NCBI RefSeq assembly: GCF_001282625.1
Contig: NZ_CTEJ01000001.1
Span: 248,001-312,000, forward strand
Direction: 5' to 3'
Origin: Lascolabacillus massiliensis
GTDB lineage: Bacteria > Bacteroidota > Bacteroidia > Bacteroidales > Dysgonomonadaceae
Length of the DNA stretch: 64,000 bases
Positions within the stretch are counted from its first letter, which is position 1, and each line of letters begins with the position of its first letter. A program made the translations under genes and the position numbers. This document shows positions 27,173-35,709 of the stretch, one piece after another. A model generated the notes under the pieces. The model was not told where the DNA came from and searched no databases. It was given only the letters and a program-made list of their open reading frames with translations.

Positions 27173-27338
27173 TACTCTGTTATAAAATGTACCTAAATGT
27201 TAAATAAATGAACATCTAAACTACTGTTATAATCATATTGTTTATCATATTGTACTTTGAGAAAATGTGGAACCAATTTCATGTGGCAGACCATTTTTGT
27301 CATCAAAATCAGTAGTATAAAAATTAAAATTAATACAG

Positions 27339-30011
27339 ATGGAACAATTTTATACCCAATCAGCTGAAGAGGTATTACAAAAATTCGGAGTTAATCCTGA
27401 AATGGGGCTTTCAGAAACAGAAATAGAAAAACGCAGAGAAAAATATGGTCTCAATAAATTAGCTTCAAAAAAACAAAAATCATTACTTTCAGTTTTTCTT
27501 GAACAGTTCAAAAGCAGTATGGTGGCTATATTACTTATAGCAGCTATTGTGTCAGGAGTTATTGGGGTTATGGAAGGAGAAGGGCTTGTAGAATCTTTTG
27601 TTATAATTGCAATATTGTTACTTAATGCAATAATTGGTACAGTAGAAGAGAGAAAAGCACAAACTTCATTAGAGGCATTAAATAAAATGAGTTCTCCACG
27701 CACAAAAGTTATGCGTGAGGGACAGATTGAAGAGATAGATTCCACAGAAATTGTACCAGGTGACATTGTAGTCCTTGATACAGGAGATATTATTCCCGCT
27801 GATATGAGACTTATTGAAGCATTCAACTTAAAAGTGCAGGAATCTGCTCTTACGGGAGAGTCAGTTCCGGTTGATAAGATTGAATCCACACTTGAAGGTA
27901 GTGATATAACTCTGGGTGACAGAACAAACATGGCATTCTCAACCAGTATAGTCACTTATGGTCGCGGAAGAGGAGTAATAGTAGGCACCGGAATGAATAC
28001 CGAAGTTGGAAAGATTGCTAATATGCTACAATCCACGGAGGCAACAGAAACACCTATGAGTAAACGACTTGGCCAGCTTGGAAAAGTTTTAGGGTATGTA
28101 GCTTTGGTTATCTGTACAGTAATATTTGTAATTGGTATTATATATGGTAATCATTGGTTAGAAATGTTAATGATGTCAGTTAGCCTTGCAGTGGCAGCCA
28201 TTCCCGAAGGTCTTCAAATTGTGTCCACAATTGTTCTGGCAATTGGAGTACAGCGACTGGTTAAAAAGAATGCGATAGTACGTACTTTACCGTCTGTTGA
28301 AACTCTTGGTAGTACTACTGTAATCTGCTCAGATAAAACCGGAACTCTTACACAGAACAAAATGACAGTTGTTGAAGGCTGGGCAGGTGGCAATAAAATT
28401 AATTTTAGAAACCTGCCTCTTCCGGAAGAACAGGATGATGATGAAAATATTTTACTGCATTGCTCACTTTTGTGCACCGACTCGCATCTTAAAATTTTAC
28501 CTAATGGAGATCATGAACTTTCCGGAGATCCTACTGAAACAGCTATAGTTGATATTGCACTTAAACTAGGTGTCAATAAAAATGAAATAGAAAAAAAATT
28601 CCCCAGAATCAGCGAAGTACCTTTTGATTCAGAGAGGAAAAGGATGACTACCATAAACAGGATGGAAAATGATGCTTATCGTGTAAATGTTAAAGGTGGA
28701 TTGGATGAAGTACTTGATGTGACTTCACGAATTCTTATACATGGTAATATAAGACCAATTACTAAAGAGGATATAGAGACCATTCGTAAAGAGAACACCA
28801 ATATGGGGCAATCAGCTCTGCGAGTACTCTCAGTAGCATATAAAGATATAGATGAGATTCCTGAAGATGTAAATTCAGAAAATATTGAAAAAGATCTGAT
28901 CTTTATCGGTCTGCTTGGCATGATAGACCCTGCAAGGCCTGAGGTTGTAGATGCTGTAAAAAAATGCAAGACTGCAGGTATTCGTCCTGTAATGATTACA
29001 GGCGATCATAAAGTTACTGCCATTGCAATTGCTGATGAGATAGGTATATTTAAAGTGGGTGACAAAGCTGTTACCGGCAGCGATTTAGAGGAAACGGATG
29101 ATGAGATGCTTACTCGCAATGTACGCGATTACTCAGTGTATGCACGAGTTGCCCCTGAGCATAAGGTGCGAATAGTAAAAGCCTGGCAAAGTCATGGTGA
29201 TATTGTTGCGATGACCGGTGATGGTGTAAATGATGCACCTGCACTAAAACAGGCAGATATAGGTGTAGCAATGGGAATTGTTGGTACCGAAGTAGCTAAG
29301 GATGCGTCAGATGTAGTGCTTACCGATGATAATTTTGCAACTATAGTAACTGCGGTAGAAGAGGGTCGTCGTATTTATGATAATATACTCAAAGTAATTC
29401 AGTTTCTTCTTTCTGCCAATATGGGTGAAGTACTGCTGATATTTATTGCTGCAATCCTTAATTTAGGTAATCCATTATCACCTATTCTCATATTATGGGT
29501 AAATCTGGTAACTGACAGTCTTCCTGCACTTGCCTTAAGTATGGATCCGGCTCAAAAAGATGTTATGACACGAAAACCACGTGATCCAAAGAGAGGTTTC
29601 TTTTCAAAAGGGATGATCTGGCGTATTGTCTATCAAGGTTCAGCAATAGGACTAATATCACTTGCAGCTTATTATATAGGATGTAATGATGGTGGACAGG
29701 TACTTGGTCAAACAATGGCTTTCGCAGTACTTGCCTTTTCTCAATTGTTCCATGTAAGAAACTTGCATTCAAATAAATTATCATCCTTTAGAACAAGTCT
29801 TGCAAGTAATAAAAACTTAATACTGGCGATACTTGCTTCTGCTTTGTTAATGATGGCTGTATTACTTATTCCTGTTTTAAGAAATATCTTTGGTGTAGTA
29901 GAAATGGATGCTGTTCACTGGTTATATGTAACTGCACTTTCAATTGTTCCTATTGTTGTAGTTGAGTTTATGAAGCTATTCAAATGGAATCATACAGTAG
30001 ATGAATATTGA
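27339..30011 (+). CDS. Calcium-translocating P-type ATPase (P2 type)
   Basis: An 890-residue cation pump. The actuator motif TGESVPVDK is near residue 176, the phosphorylation motif CSDKTGTLTQNK has the acceptor D332, and the hinge TGDGVNDAPALKQADIGVAMG lies around 625. Ten membrane segments fit the P2A/P2B layout. M4 contains AVAAIPEGLQ, the PEGL form typical of Ca2+ pumps, and ILWVNLVTDSLPALALS in M6 supplies an Asn/Asp pair for ion binding. It probably exports Ca2+ from the cytoplasm. Single gene, with a long inverted repeat after it. Confidence 0.93.
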   Translation: MEQFYTQSAEEVLQKFGVNPEMGLSETEIEKRREKYGLNKLASKKQKSLLSVFLEQFKSSMVAILLIAAIVSGVIGVMEGEGLVESFVIIAILLLNAIIGTVEERKAQTSLEALNKMSSPRTKVMREGQIEEIDSTEIVPGDIVVLDTGDIIPADMRLIEAFNLKVQESALTGESVPVDKIESTLEGSDITLGDRTNMAFSTSIVTYGRGRGVIVGTGMNTEVGKIANMLQSTEATETPMSKRLGQLGKVLGYVALVICTVIFVIGIIYGNHWLEMLMMSVSLAVAAIPEGLQIVSTIVLAIGVQRLVKKNAIVRTLPSVETLGSTTVICSDKTGTLTQNKMTVVEGWAGGNKINFRNLPLPEEQDDDENILLHCSLLCTDSHLKILPNGDHELSGDPTETAIVDIALKLGVNKNEIEKKFPRISEVPFDSERKRMTTINRMENDAYRVNVKGGLDEVLDVTSRILIHGNIRPITKEDIETIRKENTNMGQSALRVLSVAYKDIDEIPEDVNSENIEKDLIFIGLLGMIDPARPEVVDAVKKCKTAGIRPVMITGDHKVTAIAIADEIGIFKVGDKAVTGSDLEETDDEMLTRNVRDYSVYARVAPEHKVRIVKAWQSHGDIVAMTGDGVNDAPALKQADIGVAMGIVGTEVAKDASDVVLTDDNFATIVTAVEEGRRIYDNILKVIQFLLSANMGEVLLIFIAAILNLGNPLSPILILWVNLVTDSLPALALSMDPAQKDVMTRKPRDPKRGFFSKGMIWRIVYQGSAIGLISLAAYYIGCNDGGQVLGQTMAFAVLAFSQLFHVRNLHSNKLSSFRTSLASNKNLILAILASALLMMAVLLIPVLRNIFGVVEMDAVHWLYVTALSIVPIVVVEFMKLFKWNHTVDEY

Positions 30012-30036
30012 AAATTAATTTAACGCTTTAATTTTT

Positions 30037-30086
30037 ATCAGCTTTCTGAAATAAAAATATGATTACAGAAAGCTGATTATCTATTT
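30037..30086 (+). terminator. Probable terminator after the Ca2+-ATPase gene
   Basis: ATCAGCTTTCTG and CAGAAAGCTGAT form a perfect 12-pair stem across a 17-nt loop, followed by TATCTATTTT. The T-run is interrupted, so efficiency is uncertain. Confidence 0.6.
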
Positions 30087-30161
30087 TAAGAAATATGTCT
30101 TAAATTTTGTTTATTAATGCACAATTTGAAGCCTTTCGTGCATAATTTCGAATATTATTTG

Positions 30162-30169
30162 TAATTTTG
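30162..30169 (+). promoter_or_regulatory. -7 box of the decarboxylase operon promoter
   Basis: TAATTTTG is a perfect TAnnTTTG element about 130 bases before the gamma-subunit gene. Just upstream, ATGCAC (30117-30122) and GTGCAT (30138-30143) form short inverted arms that might be an operator. Confidence 0.5.
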
Positions 30170-30297
30170 AATTTAGAAACTTACACTCTCTCATAAAAAT
30201 GTCCCTATTCCTTTCAATTTAAATTGAGGTTATGGAAAATCACTGAAGAGAAATTAGGTTAGAGAAACTTCAATTATTTAATTTAAGTAAGATACGT

Positions 30298-30552
30298 ATG
30301 GAAAATCTTGGAACCGCATTAGGCTTATTGTTTATTGGTATGATTATGGTTGTTATAGTTTTATGGCTAGTTGTACTACTTGGTGGAATGATCATAACCT
30401 TAACCAATAAATATGTAAAAGATAATAGAAATGATGGTACCATAAAAAAGAATAAGAAAACAAATACAAGAAAAATTGCAGCCATAACAGCTGCAGTTGA
30501 CGTGATAACACAAGGACAGGGCAGAGTAGAATCAATTCAAAAAAAGAAATAA
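30298..30552 (+). CDS. oadG: OadG-family gamma subunit of a Na+-translocating decarboxylase
   Basis: An 84-residue protein with one N-terminal membrane helix (about 6-35, GLLFIGMIMVVIVLWLVVLL) followed by a charged tail, as in OadG. In the oxaloacetate decarboxylase the gamma subunit anchors alpha to beta and assists assembly. It precedes the alpha-biotin gene by 10 bases and the beta gene follows, the order gamma-alpha-beta of oxaloacetate decarboxylase operons. It lacks the long Pro-rich hinge and zinc-binding tail of Klebsiella OadG. Confidence 0.85.
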   Translation: MENLGTALGLLFIGMIMVVIVLWLVVLLGGMIITLTNKYVKDNRNDGTIKKNKKTNTRKIAAITAAVDVITQGQGRVESIQKKK

Positions 30553-30562
30553 TAAATAATAT

Positions 30563-32464
30563 ATGGCACAAGAGATTAAATTCAGTCTTCTCTATAGAGA
30601 CATGTGGCAATCGTCGGGAAAATATGTGCCGACGGTTGAACAACTTACAGAGGTTGCTCCTGCAATCATAGATATGGGGTGTTTTGATCGTATAGAAACC
30701 AATGGAGGAGGTTTTGAGCAGATAAATCTTCTTTTTGGTGAAAACCCAAATAAATCTGTTCGTGAATGGACACAACCATTTAATGATGCCGGTATACAAA
30801 CGCATATGTTAGAGCGTGGACTTAACGCTATTCGTATGAGTCCTGTACCAGCTGATGTACGCAGACTGATGTTTCATGTTAAGAAAAAACAGGGTACTGA
30901 CATTGCTCGTTCATTTGATGGTCTTAATGATCCCAGAAATCTTGAAAACTCTATTAAATATGCAAAAGAGGCCGGAATGATTTCTCAGGCAGCATTATGT
31001 ATCACAGTATCTCCTGTACATACAGTTGAATATTATACTCAGCTTGCTGACACCCTTATTGAAATGGGTGCAGATGAGATATGTATTAAAGATATGGCAG
31101 GTGTTGGACGTCCTGCAAGTATTGGGAAAATAATCAAGAATATAAAAGCGCGTCACCCAAAAACAGTTATTCAATATCACGGTCATGCCGGACCCGGTTT
31201 CCAGATGGCTTCAATTCTTGAAGCGGCTTATGCCGGAGCAGATTATATTGATGCAGGTATGGAGCCACTTTCATGGGGAACAGGGCATGCAGATATTCTT
31301 GCAATACAGGCAATGTTGAAAGATGCCGGATTTAATGTGCCAAAGATCAACATGAATGCATATATGAAAGTGCGTACCCTCACACAGAAATATATGGATG
31401 ATTTCTTAGGATACTACATAAATCCAAAGAACAGGATGATGAATTCGCTTCTTATAGGTCCCGGTTTACCAGGTGGAATGATGGGTAGTTTGATGTCTGA
31501 TCTTGAAAATAACCTAGCTTCAATTAACAAGTGGAAAAGGAAGCATAATCAGAATGAACTTACTCAAGATGACTTGATGATTAAGCTTTTTGAAGAAGTA
31601 ACATATGTATGGCCAAAGGTGGGATATCCTCCATTGGTGACACCTTATAGTCAATATGTTAAAAACCTTGCGCTAATGAACGTACTTCAGCTTGAGAAAG
31701 GTAAAAAGCGCTGGTCTATGATTGCTGATAATGTGTGGGATATGATACTCGGCAAAACAGGTAAACTTCCGGTGGATCCTGCACCTGAGATAATAGAGAT
31801 GGCTAAAAGCAAAGGCCTTGAGTTTTATACAGGTAACCCACAGGATCTTTATCCAGATCAACTGGATGAGTACCGTGCAGAGATGGAAAAGAAAAACTGG
31901 GACACTGGTCTGGATGACGAAGAGCTATTCGAACTTGCAATGCATCCAGAACAGTACAGGGCATATAAATCAGGTGATGCAAAACGAGAATTTGATGAAG
32001 ATATTGCAAAAAGGAAAGCCGAAAAAGAAGCTTCTGAATCAATCAATACTGTTCCTGCTTATAACGGAAATGGATTCCAACCAAAAACACTAGTTGTTAA
32101 TATTGATGAAGAGGAGTATGTGGTTCACATAAATTATCCAGATAACGGAAATGGCACAATAAGTCAGGCACCAACTGCAGCTAAACCTGCAGAGTCAGCT
32201 CCTGCACCAGTAGTAGTGCAGTCAACAGGCCAGCTAAAAGAGATACCTTCTCCGCTGGAAGGAAAATTCTTCCTTACAAAAGATTCGAGTGAAACTGCTA
32301 TAAAGGTTGGAGATAAAGTGAAAAAAAATGATATTATTGGATACATCGAATCTATGAAGACATACAATGCAATTGCTTCAGAGGTGGATGGAACTGTGAC
32401 TGAGATATGTTTTGCAAATGGTGATACAGTTGATGAGGATGATATACTTATTAAATTGCAGTAG
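30563..32464 (+). CDS. oadA: Biotin-dependent oxaloacetate decarboxylase-type alpha subunit
   Basis: A 633-residue fusion of a carboxyltransferase TIM barrel (1-300, DRE-TIM/HMGL-like), the conserved carboxylase domain (about 310-480), an Ala/Pro-rich linker (about 535-560) and a biotinyl domain. The barrel has LLYRDMWQSS at the metal-binding position, ICIKDMAGVG and QYHGHAGPGF. Biotin attaches to K599 in ESMKTYN, 34 residues from the end; the usual Met after Lys is Thr. Adjacent gamma and beta subunits make a Na+-pumping decarboxylase likely. Oxaloacetate is the best guess; pyruvate-carboxylase B-like or methylmalonyl-CoA activity cannot be excluded. Confidence 0.88.
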   Translation: MAQEIKFSLLYRDMWQSSGKYVPTVEQLTEVAPAIIDMGCFDRIETNGGGFEQINLLFGENPNKSVREWTQPFNDAGIQTHMLERGLNAIRMSPVPADVRRLMFHVKKKQGTDIARSFDGLNDPRNLENSIKYAKEAGMISQAALCITVSPVHTVEYYTQLADTLIEMGADEICIKDMAGVGRPASIGKIIKNIKARHPKTVIQYHGHAGPGFQMASILEAAYAGADYIDAGMEPLSWGTGHADILAIQAMLKDAGFNVPKINMNAYMKVRTLTQKYMDDFLGYYINPKNRMMNSLLIGPGLPGGMMGSLMSDLENNLASINKWKRKHNQNELTQDDLMIKLFEEVTYVWPKVGYPPLVTPYSQYVKNLALMNVLQLEKGKKRWSMIADNVWDMILGKTGKLPVDPAPEIIEMAKSKGLEFYTGNPQDLYPDQLDEYRAEMEKKNWDTGLDDEELFELAMHPEQYRAYKSGDAKREFDEDIAKRKAEKEASESINTVPAYNGNGFQPKTLVVNIDEEEYVVHINYPDNGNGTISQAPTAAKPAESAPAPVVVQSTGQLKEIPSPLEGKFFLTKDSSETAIKVGDKVKKNDIIGYIESMKTYNAIASEVDGTVTEICFANGDTVDEDDILIKLQ

Positions 32465-32466
32465 TA

Positions 32467-33675
32467 ATGATAGAATTCTTTAATAACGTTCTTGATGTAA
32501 CAGGTTTTGCATTTGTAGAGTGGGGCACTGTACTAATGTGGATTATCTCAGGTATCCTTTTATATATGGGTATATTTAAGGAGTACGAGCCACTACTGCT
32601 TGTACCAATAGGCTTTGGGGTACTACTTGCTAATTTGCCGGGAGCTGGACTGGCAGTAGTTGAAAGCAGTATGGTTGTCGAGGCTGACGGGAGTCTGATG
32701 AACCTCCCGGAGATTGCAAGTGAATATGGAATAATCAATTTTCTTTACTATTCACTGATCAAATCGGGTCTTCTTCCACCTATAATTTTTATGGGTGTGG
32801 GAGCATTAACTGACTTTGGCCCAATGCTTAGAAATCTGAAGCTTGCTTTTTTTGGCAGTGCAGCGCAGATAGGTATCTTTACAGTTGTACTCCTTGCTGT
32901 TATAATGGGTTATACATTGCCTGAAGCAGCTTCGATGGGTATAATTGGAGGTGCTGATGGACCTACCGCAATTTATACTACAATAAAGCTGGCACCTCAC
33001 TTGTTAGGTCCAATCGCAATTGCTGCATATTCTTATATGGCAATGGTTCCGGTAATCATTCCCGGTGTTGCAAAATTGCTAATGACCAAAGATGATTTCA
33101 TGATCAATATGAAGAAGCAAGATAAACTATATCCACCTAAATACGAAATCAAGCACTTAAGAACAGTAAAAATCTTATTCCCTATAGTTCTTACATTAGT
33201 TGTAGCAATACTTGTTCCATCTGCTGCACCACTTATAGGTATGCTAATGCTTGGTAATCTGCTGAAAGAGATTGGCCCCAACACAGCACGTCTGGCAGAT
33301 GCAGCCTCTGGTCCAATTATGAACACGGCTACCGTATTCTTGGGAGTCTGTGTTGGTGCAACTATGCCTGCAGAGGTGTTCCTGAGATGGGAGACTATAG
33401 GGATTCTAGTTCTTGGTCTCTTTGCTTTCGCTATCTCAATAGCCGGAGGTATACTTACAGTTAAGTTATATAATAAGGGATCTAAGAAAAAGATCAATCC
33501 ACTTGTAGGAGCAACCGGGCTAAGTGCCGTACCAATGGCCTCACGTGTTGCTAACGATGTTGCACTTAAATATGACAAATCAAATCATATTCTGCAGTAC
33601 TGTATGTCCAGTAACGTTTCTGGTGTAATAGGATCAGCAGTTGCAGCAGGAGTCCTGATAGCCTTCTTAAGCTAA
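32467..33675 (+). CDS. oadB: Na+-translocating decarboxylase beta subunit
   Basis: A 402-residue polytopic membrane protein that decarboxylates carboxybiotin and exports Na+. Key features are GIIGGADGPTAIYTT with the essential Asp (D164), the conserved NTATVFLGVCVGATM loop, and the C-terminal SSNVSGVIGSAVAAG, matching regions IIIa, IV and VIII of OadB. It starts 2 bases after the alpha-biotin stop, in the same operon, and is followed by a strong terminator. Confidence 0.95.
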   Translation: MIEFFNNVLDVTGFAFVEWGTVLMWIISGILLYMGIFKEYEPLLLVPIGFGVLLANLPGAGLAVVESSMVVEADGSLMNLPEIASEYGIINFLYYSLIKSGLLPPIIFMGVGALTDFGPMLRNLKLAFFGSAAQIGIFTVVLLAVIMGYTLPEAASMGIIGGADGPTAIYTTIKLAPHLLGPIAIAAYSYMAMVPVIIPGVAKLLMTKDDFMINMKKQDKLYPPKYEIKHLRTVKILFPIVLTLVVAILVPSAAPLIGMLMLGNLLKEIGPNTARLADAASGPIMNTATVFLGVCVGATMPAEVFLRWETIGILVLGLFAFAISIAGGILTVKLYNKGSKKKINPLVGATGLSAVPMASRVANDVALKYDKSNHILQYCMSSNVSGVIGSAVAAGVLIAFLS

Positions 33676-33713
33676 GATTGTTTGAATAACCAGATAATAT
33701 TCATATCATTAGA

Positions 33714-33757
33714 AAATAAAAACGGTTTCAACTATTATAGTTGGAACCGTTTTTATT
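33714..33757 (+). terminator. Terminator after the decarboxylase operon
   Basis: AAAAACGGTTTCAACTA pairs with TAGTTGGAACCGTTTTT around TTA with one G-U pair. The symmetry allows function in both directions, which suits the convergent aminotransferase gene. Confidence 0.85.
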
Positions 33758-33786
33758 GTTAAACAATCAATTATTATTCATTAAAT

Positions 33787-34989
33787 TCATGCAAGATTCA
33801 TAATATCTCTAATTGCTTCAGCAATAACCGGCACCCCATTTTTAATCGTTTCAACATCCGTATTGCAGAATGATATACGTATATGATCATTTTTAATTCC
33901 ATCAGGGTCGAAAGTTTTACCTGTCACAAATACCACTCCTTTTTCAATAGACTTTTTCAGTACATCTGTTGCATCGCATCCCTCAGGTAGTTGTAACCAT
34001 GTATAAAACCCTCCTCTAGGTTTTTCGAAAGAAACACTTTCAGGTAAACATTTCTCCAGAGTATCAATCATTGCTAGTCCACGTTTTTTATACTCCTCTC
34101 TGACTTCAGAAATATAGGCATCAATATGACCTTCACGGATGAATTTATCAGCAACAACCTGTGATATACTTGGAGAGCATGCATCAATTGACTGCTTTAT
34201 CAATTCACACTTCTGATATATATTATCAGGAACTAGCATCCAGCCTAGACGAAGACCAGGACCCAGTATCTTTGAAAATGAACCGGTAAAGCAGACATCT
34301 ATACCTTCAGGATCCATTGACTTAATCAGTTTCATTTTAGGTCTATCCTCTTCAAAAAAATAGAGGTCACTATATACATCATCTTCAATTATAGGGATTT
34401 CCTGATTTCTTAGTACGTCGATCATCTCTTTTTTTACCTCTTCGGAATAAACTATTCCCGCAGGGTTATGAAAATTTGGAGAGTAATATAAAAATTTAGG
34501 CTTAACTGAAGAGGAATTTATCCTATCTTTTAGCAGTTTAATATCCATTCCATCGCCATTCAAGGGAACAGTAACAAGATTAGCCTGATAAGATCTGAAT
34601 GCAGAGAGAGCCCCTATAAAGCTTGGTGTTTCTACCACTACAGAATCTCCCGGGTCAAGAAATGCCTTTGCCAAAATATTTATTGCTTGCAGAGAGCCTG
34701 TAGTTATAATAAGTTTGTTGGATTTAACAGGCAATCCTTTTTTCTCAAGCCATTCCGACAACGATTCTAGTAGGGTAGGGAGTCCTGTGGTTGGTCCATA
34801 CTGCAATGCAACCTGTTTCTCTTTTTCACAGAGAGAGTTTAATATTTTATCTATTTTATTCAATGGGAACAATTCATTACCCGGCATTCCACCTGCAAAA
34901 GAAATCATATCTGGTGAAGTTGCAAGGCTCATTAGATCGCGTATTTCTGAAGAGCGCAGTTCAGCTACGCTGCTTGAAAATCTAGTCAT
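33787..34989 (-). CDS. PLP-dependent class I/II aminotransferase, probably aromatic or branched-chain amino acids
   Basis: A 400-residue fold-type I aminotransferase of the LysN/KAT/MocR-related clade. It starts MTRFSSSVAELRSSEIRDLM and has ISFAGGMPGNELFP. Cofactor contacts are YYSPNFHNPAG, IIEDDVYSDLY and the PLP lysine K240 in TGSFSKILGPGLRLGW. Relatives include 2-aminoadipate and aromatic aminotransferases. Its place after iorAB, an arylacetate-CoA ligase and an ACT protein on the same strand suggests it supplies aryl-pyruvates. A 252-base gap containing a large inverted repeat separates it from the ACT gene, so it may be separately transcribed. Confidence 0.85.
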   Translation of the reverse strand: MTRFSSSVAELRSSEIRDLMSLATSPDMISFAGGMPGNELFPLNKIDKILNSLCEKEKQVALQYGPTTGLPTLLESLSEWLEKKGLPVKSNKLIITTGSLQAINILAKAFLDPGDSVVVETPSFIGALSAFRSYQANLVTVPLNGDGMDIKLLKDRINSSSVKPKFLYYSPNFHNPAGIVYSEEVKKEMIDVLRNQEIPIIEDDVYSDLYFFEEDRPKMKLIKSMDPEGIDVCFTGSFSKILGPGLRLGWMLVPDNIYQKCELIKQSIDACSPSISQVVADKFIREGHIDAYISEVREEYKKRGLAMIDTLEKCLPESVSFEKPRGGFYTWLQLPEGCDATDVLKKSIEKGVVFVTGKTFDPDGIKNDHIRISFCNTDVETIKNGVPVIAEAIRDIMNLA

Positions 34990-35054
34990 ATTTCTTATTT
35001 TATTATCTGTTCGTTTTTTCTTCTATAGAATTGTCATATTTTTTCTAGTTTACA

Positions 35055-35167
35055 CTAATTCTCTCACCCATTAGCTGTTCATTCGCTATTTGATTTAAAC
35101 TCACTTCGTTCAAACAGTAAATCAAATTTAACACTCATTTCACAGAATGGGTACCCGAAAGAATTAG
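35055..35167. repeat. 113-bp imperfect inverted repeat in the gap between the ACT and aminotransferase genes
   Basis: Outer arms CTAATTCT (35055) and AGAATTAG (ending 35167), middle arms ACCCATT (35066-35072) and AATGGGT (35146-35152), and inner arms ATTTGATTTA (35088-35097) and TAAATCAAAT (35118-35127) nest around a common centre. The arms could fold as one long interrupted hairpin in RNA or a cruciform in DNA. No T-run marks it as a terminator. Confidence 0.6.
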
Positions 35168-35241
35168 TTGAGACTTCAAAAAAACATCACAATTCTAATT
35201 GACGCAGAAAAAACTTGCCAAAGCATTTAAATTAAGTCATT

Positions 35242-35667
35242 CTATAGTTGGTAAATATCGCTTTGAGAAAGCAGCTTAAGTCGATTCTTCTCAAGCACTT
35301 CCGTAACACGTTGAATATCAGCAGACCTTATAACAGCAAGAGCAACATCATTATTCGAGAAAGCATACATGTAATCAACATTAATACCCTCATCAGTAAG
35401 AATCTCCAGAATGCGGTAAAGCGATCCCGGCTGGTCAGGCATATTTACGCAAACAACATCAGTCAGTCCGATCGAAAAGCCCGCTTTCTCGAGAACATCC
35501 TTTGCAAGTTCAGGTCTGCCAACAACCATTCGCACTATACCATAGTCTGCAGTCTCTGCTACACTCAAAGCTGTAATATTGATATCATTGACTGCCAGTA
35601 TTCGGGTAAGTTCTGTTAGTCGCCCCGACCTATCTTCCAGAAAAACAGAGAGTTGTTTGATATGCAT
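35242..35667 (-). CDS. Tandem ACT-domain protein
   Basis: A 141-residue protein made only of two ACT domains (about 1-68 and 70-141). Each starts with the ligand-loop pattern: FLEDRSGRLTELTRILAVNDIN in the first and MPDQPGSLYRILEILTDEGIN in the second. ACT domains bind amino acids; stand-alone double-ACT proteins beside arylacetate-CoA ligase and ior genes are common in anaerobes and probably sense aromatic or branched-chain amino acids. Regulatory role and ligand are inferred from neighbours. Lies 42 bases after the ligase gene. Confidence 0.88.
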   Translation of the reverse strand: MHIKQLSVFLEDRSGRLTELTRILAVNDINITALSVAETADYGIVRMVVGRPELAKDVLEKAGFSIGLTDVVCVNMPDQPGSLYRILEILTDEGINVDYMYAFSNNDVALAVIRSADIQRVTEVLEKNRLKLLSQSDIYQL

Positions 35668-35709
35668 TATTTTTGATTTTATATATTATTTTTATGTATC
35701 TTATTCCAA

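Larger units (their letters stand above)
26915..27338. other. Divergent intergenic region with palindrome and hairpin
   Basis: A 424-base non-coding region between the EF-G2-like gene (leftward) and the Ca2+-ATPase gene (rightward). It holds a hairpin followed by six T on the minus strand (27060-27095) and a 16-bp perfect palindrome (27157-27172). No perfect TAnnTTTG was found for either gene, and no convincing small ORF. Possible leader and activator-controlled promoter for the EF-G2-like gene. Confidence 0.55.
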
